From Strigamia acuminata (Eukaryota; Arthropoda; Chilopoda; Geophilomorpha; Linotaeniidae): 64,000 nt of DNA. The notes under the pieces were generated by a model. The model was not told the DNA's origin and did not search any database. It was given only the letters and a program-made list of their open reading frames with translations. The first letter of the stretch is position 1, and every line of letters begins with the position of its first letter. The position numbers were made by a program, and so were the translations under genes. The stretch lies in assembly GCA_949358305.1 (NCBI GenBank), contig OX442321.1, positions 3,497,605 through 3,561,604 on the forward strand, read 5' to 3'. Positions 1 to 10,271 of this stretch are shown here, piece by piece.

Positions 1-2
1 GG

Positions 3-332
3 GAGGAAGTGGGTCAAAAAACAAAAAATATTGTTAATACCTTGGATGATGTTGAATTATCCAAAATTCCTGTCGAAAACACGGAATCGAGTGAAAAATC
101 GAAACTCAAAAATAACGAAGTCGATGAAATAAACAAGCGACTTGAAAATGTTTCTCTTGATGAAAATCTAGAAAAGGAAATGTTTTTGGAAAAAGAGAAA
201 ATTTCAAACAATGAAGAAAATAACTCATCTGACATTGGAGACGATGCTGATGACAATCTAAACAAGTTGGATTGTACTTCGCGAAAGTCAAAGTACAACT
301 TGAGATCTCGCGTTCCGCGAGCCAAGACATAG
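3..332 (+). CDS. C-terminal end of a retrotransposon polyprotein (partial)
   Basis: The frame is open to the left window edge and stops at 330-332, giving about 109 residues. It is very acidic and lysine-rich (many Glu, Asp, Asn, Lys) and ends with a short basic segment, KYNLRSRVPRAKT. That ending resembles the tails of gypsy-type integrases. No catalytic motif lies inside the window, so this is inferred from the tail and from the LTR-element context downstream. An unrelated acidic nuclear protein is possible but less likely given the nearby LTR. The following 340 bp (333-674) hold no ORF I can support; they contain a small inverted repeat at 347-366. Confidence 0.4.
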   Translation, partial: EEVGQKTKNIVNTLDDVELSKIPVENTESSEKSKLKNNEVDEINKRLENVSLDENLEKEMFLEKEKISNNEENNSSDIGDDADDNLNKLDCTSRKSKYNLRSRVPRAKT

Positions 333-764
333 CGTTGACTTTCACCTTTTGGGTTTACCCAAAAGATCCGAGAGAGCAATCTCGTGACGTCATTCGTAGT
401 TCATACTCGAATGACAACGTTCACAATGCGTTATAACTTGTGACGTCATTCGGTGTCACCGAAACAAGTTCGTTGCTCCAATCAACGAACTTAGCCACTT
501 TTCCGATAAGTTTTGAAGTGGATGCATCGACTCCGATACAACACGACAGTTTTTATTGATTCAGCAAACTGTAAGTTATTTTTCTGAAAGAAAAATTTGA
601 TAAATATATTTAATATAGTTTATTAATTCTTTCTAGCCGAAAGAATTTCTTTTCCGACGCGAAAAAGAAAACGAATGGCAGACGACGAAGTCAACCTCCA
701 TGCGGACGATGAAGCGCCGATGGAAGGAGCCGGTAACGATGCCCAATTATCGTTACAAGAGAGG

Positions 765-1035
765 GTAAATTATTAAAATAATTTTTACCTAGTGTTTCAG
801 TCAGAAAAATTGAGAAAATTCACTTTTCCTGACTTCAAACACAAGCCGCTAAAAAATAAAAATGGCGGCTATAAAAGTCACGTGCTTCAAGCATGTGCGA
901 AGGGAGTTGCCATGACAACCAACATCCCTTAGTGACTCACAGCCACAAGCGCTAAGCTTAAAAAATATTTCAAATAAGAAATTATTTGTTTATTTTTAAA
1001 TAAACTAATTTATTTATTTATTTTTTCGCATATAG
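765..1035 (+). other. predicted intron of the extra retrotransposon ORF
   Basis: The donor follows GAGAGG at 764 (GTAAAT) and the acceptor is TATAG at 1031-1035, preceded by a T-rich stretch. Both flanking exons are in phase 0 and stay in one open frame. The intron is AT-rich while the exons are GC-rich. Confidence 0.55.
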
Positions 1036-3168
1036 ATCGAAAGGGATCGAGAGACGCCGTTCGCGCTTCCCGATCATGTGCCGACTCAGCACCCGCTGAT
1101 TTTTCGAGCGGCGTTGCCCGAAAAAATCAGAAGACTGAAGACGGCAAACAACACGTGGTGGAAGTTGCGCCACGACTTCAGCAGATCAGCGCTGCAAGGA
1201 TTCGGAGCAAGAGGCCGGTTCATCGAGCGCCTTCACGTCCACGGAGTTGACGAAATCGAGTGGACGCTCGACGAGAGCCCCCCAGGACCGCTTGCAGCAG
1301 AGTTGCTGCACAACCAGTGGCCAGTGACGCCACGAGAGCGTCACGAGCGCAGAAGAGCGCTAAAGAGTACCGGAATTAATTACGGTGCTCTCACCCAATT
1401 GAGGAAGAACCTCAAAACGACTCAACGCGAAGTCGTGAAACGGTACCGCAAGTCCGTTCGTGACGGGAACCCGCAATTTCCCGTCACACAAACCGAGCTC
1501 CACCAGTTGGCGCTCGCCGGGTGTTTCAACGATTTTCCGGGATTCTTCCCGTCAAAAGCACTCCGAGCTGCCGCAGCGCAGCTTCGCGTCGACGAAAATC
1601 GACAACTGGCTCACGAGGCAGATGAGCAAGCGCGTTGCGCTCTCCCTTTTTATCGAGAAGATGAAATTCCGGCCCCAGCGGCCATCAATCCTCCGCCGCA
1701 AGACGAGGATTTGAGGGTGGGGCAACTCCCTCCGCCGGTTCCAGTCAGACCAATGTTCCGCGAATCAAGCCGCGATCGAGAGGAGCGACAGAGGCGATCG
1801 CGCCCGTATTCGACTGACGTGCAGCCGTCACGCCCGCAGTCGCGACGAGGACGGACACCAGAGTCGTTTGGCTCGTCGTCTTCGCTGAGTTTCGAATCGG
1901 ACTCCACAATCCAGTCCGCCCGAAGTAGCCGAACCGTCTCCACGTTCAAAGTGGACAACCCGGCTACTCCATACGCCATGAGACGTGTCGTCGGTGATAT
2001 TTCTCCCGACTGTAGTGTGCCTGTACCTGGACACGCTAGCCGCTTGCCCGAACAAGGATATGTTTCCCGCTTGCCGGCTGGAGTTAGCAACCTGCAACTC
2101 CGGCCATTTTTCAGTGAGTCGTTCGGCCCACAATGGACCTGCTACGAGCAGCAACCCATTAGAGCGCAGCAGGAAGTGCTCCAGAAGCTGGACGCATACC
2201 AAAGCGCCCAGATCGCCGAGTCACAGAAGGACTGGCAGAGACTAGCTGAAAGGCTAGAAGTCTCCGACATCAATACCATTGATGATCCCCGCCTGATGGA
2301 TTTTCAGCGTCAGCTAATTCCGGGGATGACTAGGGTGTTGTACCCTGGTGTTCTTCCTTCGCCAGGACAGGCGTTAGCGGCCATTACGTACCTTTGGACC
2401 GCGCCGATGGGCCTGTCGGAGAAGAAAGTCGAGCTGTGGTACCACCTCAGGCTCGACCCGCCTACGATCTTAGCCGAGCTAATAAAGCAAGTCGTAGCAA
2501 ACGGTGAGACCGAAGAAGAGGCCGCCGTTCGGTTGCGAACCGAGTGGTCCTTTGCGAAGGCCACGGCGCGAATAGCCGGAAGACCACCGCTTCCAGTTAC
2601 AAGCGCCACAGCAGCTGCGTCACTGGCTGTTTTTCAGTCGGCCCAAGAAGGCGCTGGATGCTCGTTTTGGCAAGAGAACCCGAGAAGTTCTCCAACTCCT
2701 GCCGGAGTTCAACGGGAAGTCGAAACCCGTCAGCTCCCCGGTGTGGGTCGAGCGCAGGGGCGAGGCGTCACACCCTCGTCAACCTCCGCACCCGCGTTGG
2801 TTTTCTTGGGCTCGCCGAGCCATTTTGACGATGCCACGACGGAAGACTCACGTCCACCGCCGCCGCCGCCAGCCAAGCCGGAGACGAAGGTCAAGCCGCT
2901 GAAGAAAGAGTCGGCTTTCAAGACCCTGATGCGCCTGTATCCGCACTTCTATTTGACGCCGGATACGCGAACACTGCTTAGCAACAACCACAAGTTGTCG
3001 AGGCAGGTGTTTATGTGGCTCGAGGACCACATCCGGGTGTTAAGCCCACCATCGGTGCTCCATGATCGACTCCTGAGAGCACGATTGGCGCCAGAGGATC
3101 CCATAGAGTTTGCGGCGCTGGGATTTTTCAACCGAGCGAACTCGGCGAGAATCATCCAGGTTTGGCTT

Positions 3169-3626
3169 TGATGAGGTAAAACGGTCCTGTGGCTCTCGGA
3201 AATCAGTGGAAACGCAATTACAAAGTGCGGTTAATTCGCAACACGCGACCGCCATCTTTATTCACCGTGAGAACATAAAACAGTGGTCTGGGTTGAGGCT
3301 ATATAATCTCAACCTTGATTACAGATCAACAAGGAGAACAAATCTATTATCACAATTGAATAGATTTATTCTTTACAATAAAACATAGGCTAAAGTAATG
3401 GATAAACAATACCAAACATAACTAAAGTATCGTCGCTTAACAAGCAGACGACGGGAACGCACGTTATCAAGTCGACACAGCCAATTGCGGTACAGAACAA
3501 GCTTATAGATAAAAATCAAATCAATTGGCTGACCATTCGTAACAATACCAGACAACGCGCTCGTTGTGCTTATTCGGAAATACACAACTGATAAACTTAT
3601 CGCAAATCGTTCATCGTAAATCAACA
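3169..3626 (-). repeat. copia 3' LTR
   Basis: This 458-bp direct repeat is the 3' LTR relative to the minus-strand element. It starts TGATGAGG and ends AATCAACA on the plus strand and is preceded by the GGCTT target copy. I found no difference from the other LTR by eye. Confidence 0.93.
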
Positions 3627-3637
3627 AATCCCCCTTC
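3627..3637 (-). other. copia polypurine tract
   Basis: The minus strand reads GAAGGGGGATT directly against the 3' LTR, the expected place for the plus-strand primer in reverse transcription. It lies just past the stop codon of gag-pol. Confidence 0.8.
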
Positions 3638-3643
3638 GATGAA

Positions 3644-6600
3644 CTACTTTGCTGCTACAAAAATATGCTCGCACAATGCGTCTAGTTTTGCGCGAGACAG
3701 CCACTTGGTCATAAGATCGGCCACATTAAGGGTTCCCGGGATGTGTCTGATTCGAAAGACACCTTTTTCAAACCAGTCGCGCACGAAGTGTAGTTTAACA
3801 TCTATGTGTTTGTTTGCGCGATTCTCTATGCGATTCTTCGCATATTGGATCGCTGGCATTGAGTCAGCGTATACACACGGTATTTGCCGGTTAAACCCAT
3901 CCATCATCACGTCAGCACCAAATATGCGCTCTAACCAAATTATTTCCTTCACACCGTCTACCACCGCCAAGAATTCGCTCTCCATAATGGAAAGTGCAGT
4001 GATGGTCTGCTTATGGCAGTTCCAAGAGATCGGGACGCCTCCCAGGTAGATGATGTGCCCACCAAAGCTCCGACGTTTGTCCTGGTCTAATGCGAAGGAC
4101 GCATCCGTATAAACGGTCAAGTTTTCACTTTGACAGTTTCCAAGATTGATGGAATAATTTGGCGTATTCCCTAGGTATCGCAAGATTTGGAGCAGCATAT
4201 TCACGTGTCGAGTCGAGTGAGTCTCGTTGTATTGAGACAACACTATCACCGAAAACAGAATATCGGGTCTTGTACGACTTGCGATGAAAAGCAAACTGCC
4301 GACAAGAGACCGATACGGAAAACTCGAATTGACACGTTCCCCCGTTTGAACCTTTTGGATCATGGTGCCTGGGGTGCCAGGTACTCTAACACGATGACAA
4401 GAGTCGATCCCATATTGCTTGCACAACTTCGCAATATAAGCGCGTTGATGAATAAAGATATTCTCCCCGTCCCTACAAAACTCTATCCCTAACAAAAGGG
4501 TGACGGGGCCCAAATTGACAATCTCAAATGATTGTTGAATCCAATCCAAAACGCACTCCTCTGCTATGTTGTCTTTTGAAAACAATACAATGTCATCGAC
4601 ATAGAAAATAAGTATAGCGTCAGTCCCCAAGCTATACACGCAATTGAGACCCAAGACCGGTTCAAATCCAATTTCAATCAGCTGGTCGTGGAGTCGCTGG
4701 TACCACATACGACCAGACTGGTGAAGTCCGTAAAGAGATTTTCTCAATTCCCAACATTTGTGTTGGTTTTCAGATGTTCGATATCCCTTTGGAATATGGA
4801 TATATTGCACTTCGTCGAGGTCCCCATATAAATATGCGGCCTTGATGTCGAGGTGTACGTCACGCCAGCCCCTCAGTACCACTAAGATACAAAAGAACAT
4901 CATGACTAACACAAAATTGACTACTGGGGAAAATACCTCAGTAAAGTCAATGCCCGGCTTTTGCTTAAAGCCCTGTGCAACAAGACGAGCACGATATCTT
5001 CTAATCGTACCCGTGTGATCTCTTTTTAACTTGTAAATCCATTTTGATCCCAATAAGGTTTTGTCTTTAACCTGGTCTTTGTCGACTTCGACATAAACCT
5101 CACGTTCTTTGAAAATGTTTATTTCGTCCTCCATTGCGTTTTCCCAATCTGGTTTACTAACTCCCGTTACGGCCTCCTCATACGTGTCTGGCTCGACAGA
5201 GCAGCAACCAGCAAAACCAATAGTGACATCTTTGAAATTAAACAATTCTGATCTGTATTCGTATCCCTCGGTTTTACACCAACGAACAACCTCAACACGG
5301 CTGCGGAGCTTCTCGTGCTTTGGTGTGATGTACCAAACATCAACTTTCCCAGCTGTTGCCCCACTTTGGCGTACAGTCTGTCGTCTTTGCCATAAAGTCA
5401 TGTCTAAAGGCAACAATTCACTAGTTGAAGCTGTACGTTCGCCAGTGTCTTTCCCTTTTCTAGGCGGGTTGCGACGAGGGAGTGTAGGCGACAATTGAGG
5501 TGATAACTGAGGACTTGCGTCCGGGTCCTCAACTTCCTCGCTTTCATCTTCGTCGTCGGGATAAATGTTGAAGAAATCCCTATTATCCCCCTTCGCCCCA
5601 CCGATTTCGTCATCATTTATAACATTTAAATCCCCAATGATGTATTGCATTGCATCAACATAGTTGAAATCCTCAGGTGCCCCACCCTCAACGGGGTCTT
5701 CTTCCCCTTCTCCTTCAGGATATTCGGGTATGGGGTCGCCGTGGACACTATCTGTCTCCGAGACAGAGTCATCAAAAGAATCCTCACCCGACGAGTCTGA
5801 ATCGTCAGTGAAAGGCGAGGGAGTCAGTTGGGGATTCTGGAGATTTTCATACCAGAAATTCTGTTCTAGAATTTTAACATGCTTAGAGAGGAAAACTTGG
5901 TTTCTATTCGGATCCCAAATCCGATACCCACGAGTGGTAGAGGCGTATCCAATCAAAGCCCCCGCCCATGCTCTTTCTTGCAATTTTCCAGCTCTGGTTT
6001 GTGAAGGGACATGTACATAAGTCAATGCACCAATGCACTTGACGTGGCGTAAAGACAATTTCTTATTGAAAAACACATTATAAGGTGTCCTCCCACCCAA
6101 TCCCGCATGCGGAAACCGGTTCTTTAAATAAACGACAGAAACTGCGAGTTCTGCCCACAGGGATGGAGGAAGACTATTTTCAATCATTAAAGCTCTGATG
6201 CCACCAAGAATGGTCCGGTTCGTTCTTTCAGCGACCGAGTTCATCTCAGGGCTGTATGCGTTCGTTCGCATACACTTCAGTCCAATGCTACTGGCATATT
6301 CATCCCATTGTTTGGATACAAATTCCCCTCCATTGTCAGTTTTAATTGACTTGACTTTCCTAGAAGTCGTTCTTTCAATTTCGGTTAGCCACTTCTTAAA
6401 ATGGCCCAAAACTTCGCTCTTTTTCTTCATAATCACGATCCACATTAATCGTGAGAAGTCATCGACCATGACCAAATAGTAGTACGCCCCACCTATGCTC
6501 TTAACTGGTGAAGGGCCCCACACGTCTAAATGGACGATTTCTAAAATCCCTTTGGTCGAAATGTTCGCAATGGGGGGAAAACTGGCACGTGTGCTTTTCG

Positions 6601-8509
6601 CCCTCGAACAAGCATCACAACTCGACAATTCCGTGTTGGACAACTTTAAACCAAATACTTCGGTAGATTTGTTCAATAATGCAATTCCCTTCGCATTAAG
6701 GTGTCCCATACGAGAGTGCCAGATGTCCATCGTTTGGGGTTTGTCTGGTTTAATGGAAGCATCCTTTCCATCTACAACCCCATTTCCATTTGTTAAATTG
6801 TTTTGCACAATTGTTTTCAAAATTTTCGCATTCTTGGGCTTATTGCCCTTGCTGGCCACTAAGCTAGTCTGTGTGTCAGTTAAAACACTCGATTGTTGAT
6901 TCGAAATTTCCATACTCGCATTGTTTGCAACGATCGCTGGCGCATTATTCGCAGTTTTCGCTTGCCCCTTATTCGCAGGTACAGGTTTCCCTGATTTACT
7001 CAAATTTTGGGTTAATGCGGTCTTAAAATTTAAATGGGTTAGTAAAGGATCAACAATTTCTCCACCCTTTAAAGGTGGACTAGATGCCACTGTTGCACTC
7101 TGTTGCGCAGACAATGCAACAGTGTTTACAGAATTTTTAGGATTAATTCGACAATTGACCTTGTACATTCTATCACTCGTACGTATCGCAGTGATAGAAG
7201 GATCATCAATTGTCACATCATAAATAAACATTTTACCATTTTTAACCATTGTCGTAGCCCCAGCTTCGTCCGTGCGACCTAAAGAAATTAAATTCTTTTT
7301 GAAGTTGGGTGCATAATAAACGTTCTTCAACGTCAGTTCACGTGTACGTTGTCCATGAATCGAGATTAATGTCACATTTCCGATGCCCTCGATTTTCGAC
7401 TTTCCGTCGCCTTGTTGCACAGAATAACCAGTTAATGGTTTAAAGTCCGAAAACCAGGATTTGTTAAACGAAAAATGGTCCGTCGCACCTGTGTCGACGT
7501 ACCATTGCGAATCGTAGTTCGCATGTGATAATAACGACACTGCAACCGGAGGTTGCTCCTGACAAATCGCTGCAGAGAAGTAAGACACGGGGGAATCGCT
7601 GAAAATGTCCATTTGTGTGACGGCGGCCTTCTGCTGGCCTTTTCCACGATTTTTCCCTCGTTGACTTCCCCTGCTGAACTGTCCTATCGGGTTTCCTCTC
7701 GCAGCACCTTGTTGCTGTTTAGGTGGAGAAGGGCATTCCCGGGCGAAGTGGTTGGTTCCACCACAATTAAAGCAGACACGTGGAGAACCGGAGACATTTC
7801 CACCCCGGCCACGTTGCCATCTGCCTTTGGTGAAATAGGCACTTGCATTATCCACCATGCCTGCAGGAACCCCAAACTCATCTGTTTGTTCATAAAGGCG
7901 ATTATATTCGCCTAATAATCGTTCTTTGACGGCCTTGGACGTGAATTCTGGGTCTCCCCAGTGGTAGACAGTCTGCTTGACCGTTTCGTATTGATGTGGC
8001 AGCAGATCCAGGTACTGAAAAGCCAGGAATTCGTCAGAAATGTCCACTTGGATGTCCTTTAACTCCAGGGCTTTCCTGTCAACTCTTGCCAAGAAGACCA
8101 TCATCTCTTCTTGCTCATGGAGTTTCAACATGAGAAATTCGCGACGAAGCCGGGCTTTGCGTGCCCTGGTAGTGGGCTGGTAAGCTGCTTTGAGCGCTTC
8201 CCAAACCTCTTTGGCCCCTTCGTGTGCCACAGCCACTACCTGTTGGGCTTTTCCACAAGCCAGACAAATGGTGGAGCGCGCTTTCTCCTCGCGCTTGTCA
8301 AACTCCCTGATTTCTTTCGCAGAAGCCGTGGCTGGCAAGGCTTTCTCCTTGCCAGTCACGTGGCCCCAAACTCCATACGACTGCAAAAGGAGTTGTATTT
8401 GGACACTCCAAGTCGAATAATTAGTCCCATTCAGTTTTTCCACATCCTTGTAATCGTCACGACGATCCCAACTTGCCATGTTGAGAAAATTCGGCGAAAA
8501 CAGAAGCAC
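3644..8509 (-). CDS. copia gag-pol polyprotein, intact
   Basis: This is one open frame of 1621 codons; the likelier start is the second Met (8479), which opens with MASWDRR. Approximate residue positions follow. The Gag-like region (20-230) is followed by a CCHC zinc knuckle CFNCGGTNHFAREC near 246. The aspartic protease has WYVDTGATDHF near 337. The pre-integrase HHCC segment (HSRMGH…CDAC) precedes the integrase core, which has LDVWGP near 660, KTDNGGEF near 726 and a downstream Glu in AERTNRTI. Reverse transcriptase shows LDIKAAYLYGD near 1219 and YVDDI near 1306. RNase H has MESEFLAV near 1510 and ends with IPGTLNVADLMTK. The order protease-integrase-RT-RNase H is diagnostic of Ty1/copia. 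No frameshift or stop was seen. Confidence 0.95.
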   Translation of the reverse strand: MLLFSPNFLNMASWDRRDDYKDVEKLNGTNYSTWSVQIQLLLQSYGVWGHVTGKEKALPATASAKEIREFDKREEKARSTICLACGKAQQVVAVAHEGAKEVWEALKAAYQPTTRARKARLRREFLMLKLHEQEEMMVFLARVDRKALELKDIQVDISDEFLAFQYLDLLPHQYETVKQTVYHWGDPEFTSKAVKERLLGEYNRLYEQTDEFGVPAGMVDNASAYFTKGRWQRGRGGNVSGSPRVCFNCGGTNHFARECPSPPKQQQGAARGNPIGQFSRGSQRGKNRGKGQQKAAVTQMDIFSDSPVSYFSAAICQEQPPVAVSLLSHANYDSQWYVDTGATDHFSFNKSWFSDFKPLTGYSVQQGDGKSKIEGIGNVTLISIHGQRTRELTLKNVYYAPNFKKNLISLGRTDEAGATTMVKNGKMFIYDVTIDDPSITAIRTSDRMYKVNCRINPKNSVNTVALSAQQSATVASSPPLKGGEIVDPLLTHLNFKTALTQNLSKSGKPVPANKGQAKTANNAPAIVANNASMEISNQQSSVLTDTQTSLVASKGNKPKNAKILKTIVQNNLTNGNGVVDGKDASIKPDKPQTMDIWHSRMGHLNAKGIALLNKSTEVFGLKLSNTELSSCDACSRAKSTRASFPPIANISTKGILEIVHLDVWGPSPVKSIGGAYYYLVMVDDFSRLMWIVIMKKKSEVLGHFKKWLTEIERTTSRKVKSIKTDNGGEFVSKQWDEYASSIGLKCMRTNAYSPEMNSVAERTNRTILGGIRALMIENSLPPSLWAELAVSVVYLKNRFPHAGLGGRTPYNVFFNKKLSLRHVKCIGALTYVHVPSQTRAGKLQERAWAGALIGYASTTRGYRIWDPNRNQVFLSKHVKILEQNFWYENLQNPQLTPSPFTDDSDSSGEDSFDDSVSETDSVHGDPIPEYPEGEGEEDPVEGGAPEDFNYVDAMQYIIGDLNVINDDEIGGAKGDNRDFFNIYPDDEDESEEVEDPDASPQLSPQLSPTLPRRNPPRKGKDTGERTASTSELLPLDMTLWQRRQTVRQSGATAGKVDVWYITPKHEKLRSRVEVVRWCKTEGYEYRSELFNFKDVTIGFAGCCSVEPDTYEEAVTGVSKPDWENAMEDEINIFKEREVYVEVDKDQVKDKTLLGSKWIYKLKRDHTGTIRRYRARLVAQGFKQKPGIDFTEVFSPVVNFVLVMMFFCILVVLRGWRDVHLDIKAAYLYGDLDEVQYIHIPKGYRTSENQHKCWELRKSLYGLHQSGRMWYQRLHDQLIEIGFEPVLGLNCVYSLGTDAILIFYVDDIVLFSKDNIAEECVLDWIQQSFEIVNLGPVTLLLGIEFCRDGENIFIHQRAYIAKLCKQYGIDSCHRVRVPGTPGTMIQKVQTGERVNSSFPYRSLVGSLLFIASRTRPDILFSVIVLSQYNETHSTRHVNMLLQILRYLGNTPNYSINLGNCQSENLTVYTDASFALDQDKRRSFGGHIIYLGGVPISWNCHKQTITALSIMESEFLAVVDGVKEIIWLERIFGADVMMDGFNRQIPCVYADSMPAIQYAKNRIENRANKHIDVKLHFVRDWFEKGVFRIRHIPGTLNVADLMTKWLSRAKLDALCEHIFVAAK

Positions 8510-9596
8510 GAATCACTTTTCACAAAAAAATTCACAAATTCCCGCAGGAAAAACACAAATATTCACAATGCACGTGAATATGGCGCACGGAGAAGCAATT
8601 TGCCCCCAAAAATTGAAGGCGAAATAATTTTACACTTCCCAAGGGGCACCTCAATAAGTGAGATGAAAAACCCAAATCTGGTCGCCCTACTAGCTTCCGA
8701 CCGGCCCACCTGGGGGACGCGGGACGACTAGTTGGCCACGGACAAGCCCAGACTGGAATGAGACTGTACTGGGGCGACTGCCCGAAGGGTACAGAATATT
8801 CTAAGTGACCCGACACAAAAACCTTAATAAATAACAGAGTTTCACGAGAAAAATTCGAAAAATACAGTTTTTGGTGTGAAGTTGGCCAGTTACGGGTTCC
8901 ACGCGTCGTAACTGGTTCCCACGCTGGATTAAACGTCGGCTTCACGTTGTCTTCGCACGGAATCGGCTGACGTGCAGTCCGCGTACACACATCCGTGTAA
9001 GCGCGGAGAAAATCGTCGTAGCGCCCGTCTGCGCCTTCGTACTCGCTTTCCTGGTGCGAGATACGGAAACAATTGCCCACACACACGCTTATCGTGTGCA
9101 GGACTTCTCGGTGAATCAAATCGTCGTTTTTCCGTCTATTTTTGACGAAAAATGGCCGCCGTAACAAAATCGTCGATTCACGGTGATTTCTCGAAAAAAA
9201 TGACGGTTTTGGGACGTTTCTGTGCTCCAAAATACCGTCCTGTCGACGTATTCCGTTGTAGAATCGTCGGGCGTACGTGTGCCGGTCCGTACACACGCGT
9301 GGACACACTAACTCCGCCGTATTCTGCAGCGAAGCTCAACAAAAATGGCGCCGCCCGAGAAAACTCGGTTATATCGGCAAAAATACAGTTTAAATCGTTC
9401 GAAATAAATGTTCCTTACACCGTTCCGTGTCGAATCCTTCGTGCAATCGTCCGCACACGTATTCCAGACGTTTGCCGCACCGAAAATTCGTTTTCACGAC
9501 GAATTGGGCGGGCGCGCACTTCGCGACTTCTCGTAGTCGGAAAATGGCCGTTTCACTCGTCAATTCCCCGAAATTGGTCGGCGTTGATCGTCGCCG
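8510..9596 (-). other. copia leader between primer-binding site and gag
   Basis: About 1.1 kb separates the primer-binding site from gag, which is long for a copia leader. It contains a 258-codon ORF on the minus strand (8532-9308) that I do not recognise. Its product is Arg/Cys/Pro-rich without a domain I know, so it may be chance. No other feature was seen. Confidence 0.5.
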
Positions 9597-9610
9597 ATCC
9601 TCTGCTACCA
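9597..9610 (-). other. copia primer-binding site (initiator tRNA-Met type)
   Basis: Two bases inside the 5' LTR the minus strand reads TGGTAGCAGAGGAT. This is complementary to the 3' end of animal initiator tRNA-Met (…ATCCTCTGCTACCA). It fits a 3'-end-primed element rather than the internal half-tRNA priming known for Drosophila copia. Confidence 0.8.
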
Positions 9611-9612
9611 TT

Positions 9613-10070
9613 TGATGAGGTAAAACGGTCCTGTGGCTCTCGGAAATCAGTGGAAACGCAATTACAAAGTGCGGTTAATTCGCAACACGCGACCGCCATC
9701 TTTATTCACCGTGAGAACATAAAACAGTGGTCTGGGTTGAGGCTATATAATCTCAACCTTGATTACAGATCAACAAGGAGAACAAATCTATTATCACAAT
9801 TGAATAGATTTATTCTTTACAATAAAACATAGGCTAAAGTAATGGATAAACAATACCAAACATAACTAAAGTATCGTCGCTTAACAAGCAGACGACGGGA
9901 ACGCACGTTATCAAGTCGACACAGCCAATTGCGGTACAGAACAAGCTTATAGATAAAAATCAAATCAATTGGCTGACCATTCGTAACAATACCAGACAAC
10001 GCGCTCGTTGTGCTTATTCGGAAATACACAACTGATAAACTTATCGCAAATCGTTCATCGTAAATCAACA
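9613..10070 (-). repeat. copia 5' LTR
   Basis: This 458-bp direct repeat is the 5' LTR in element orientation and is followed on the plus strand by GGCTT. It contains a TATA-like TTATATAG on the minus strand near 9745 and AATAAA near 9806. Confidence 0.93.
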
Positions 10071-10271
10071 GGCTTCATGTCAACCCTGGAATGGTCTCCG
10101 GACCAAACGCAGGTCGCGACCTGTGTACGGTTAACGAGCGGTCCAACCCGAGGGACGACACCACGGATATGATGCGCCCGTTGACGCCTGAGCGAACTCA
10201 GAACATGGACGAATCATAAATTGGTTCGTTCATTTTCTCTCCATGTAAGATTCGTCTTAAATGGGGGGATG

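Larger units (their letters stand above)
3169..10070 (-). mobile_element. complete Ty1/copia LTR retrotransposon
   Basis: The element is 6902 bp with two 458-bp LTRs (3169-3626 and 9613-10070) that begin TG and end CA and appear identical when read side by side. It is flanked by a 5-bp target duplication GGCTT (3164-3168 and 10071-10075). It carries a primer-binding site, a polypurine tract and one uninterrupted gag-pol ORF on the minus strand. All of this indicates a recent and possibly still mobile copy. It interrupts the extra ORF of an older LTR element. Confidence 0.95.
675..10219 (+). pseudogene. spliced extra 3' ORF of the gypsy-like element, split by the copia insertion
   Basis: Exon 1 (675-764) starts at an ATG and encodes 30 acidic residues. 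A GT-AG intron (765-1035) joins in phase to exon 2 from 1036, which is open for more than 700 codons until the copia element enters at 3169. Past the insertion (from 10076) the same frame continues for 47 codons to a stop at 10217-10219, so the ORF was intact before the copia element landed. The product is basic, with a Pro/Arg/Ser-rich middle and no signal peptide, membrane segment, zinc knuckle or protease motif, so it does not look like an envelope protein. I do not recognise the family. A gag-like or nucleic-acid-binding role is only a guess. The position after pol and the splice make it unusual. Confidence 0.55.

Noticed and set aside
8532-9308. 258-codon minus-strand ORF before copia gag
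   Set aside because: No recognisable domain; it lies in the leader and is not needed by known copia elements. Kept only as a note in the leader entry.
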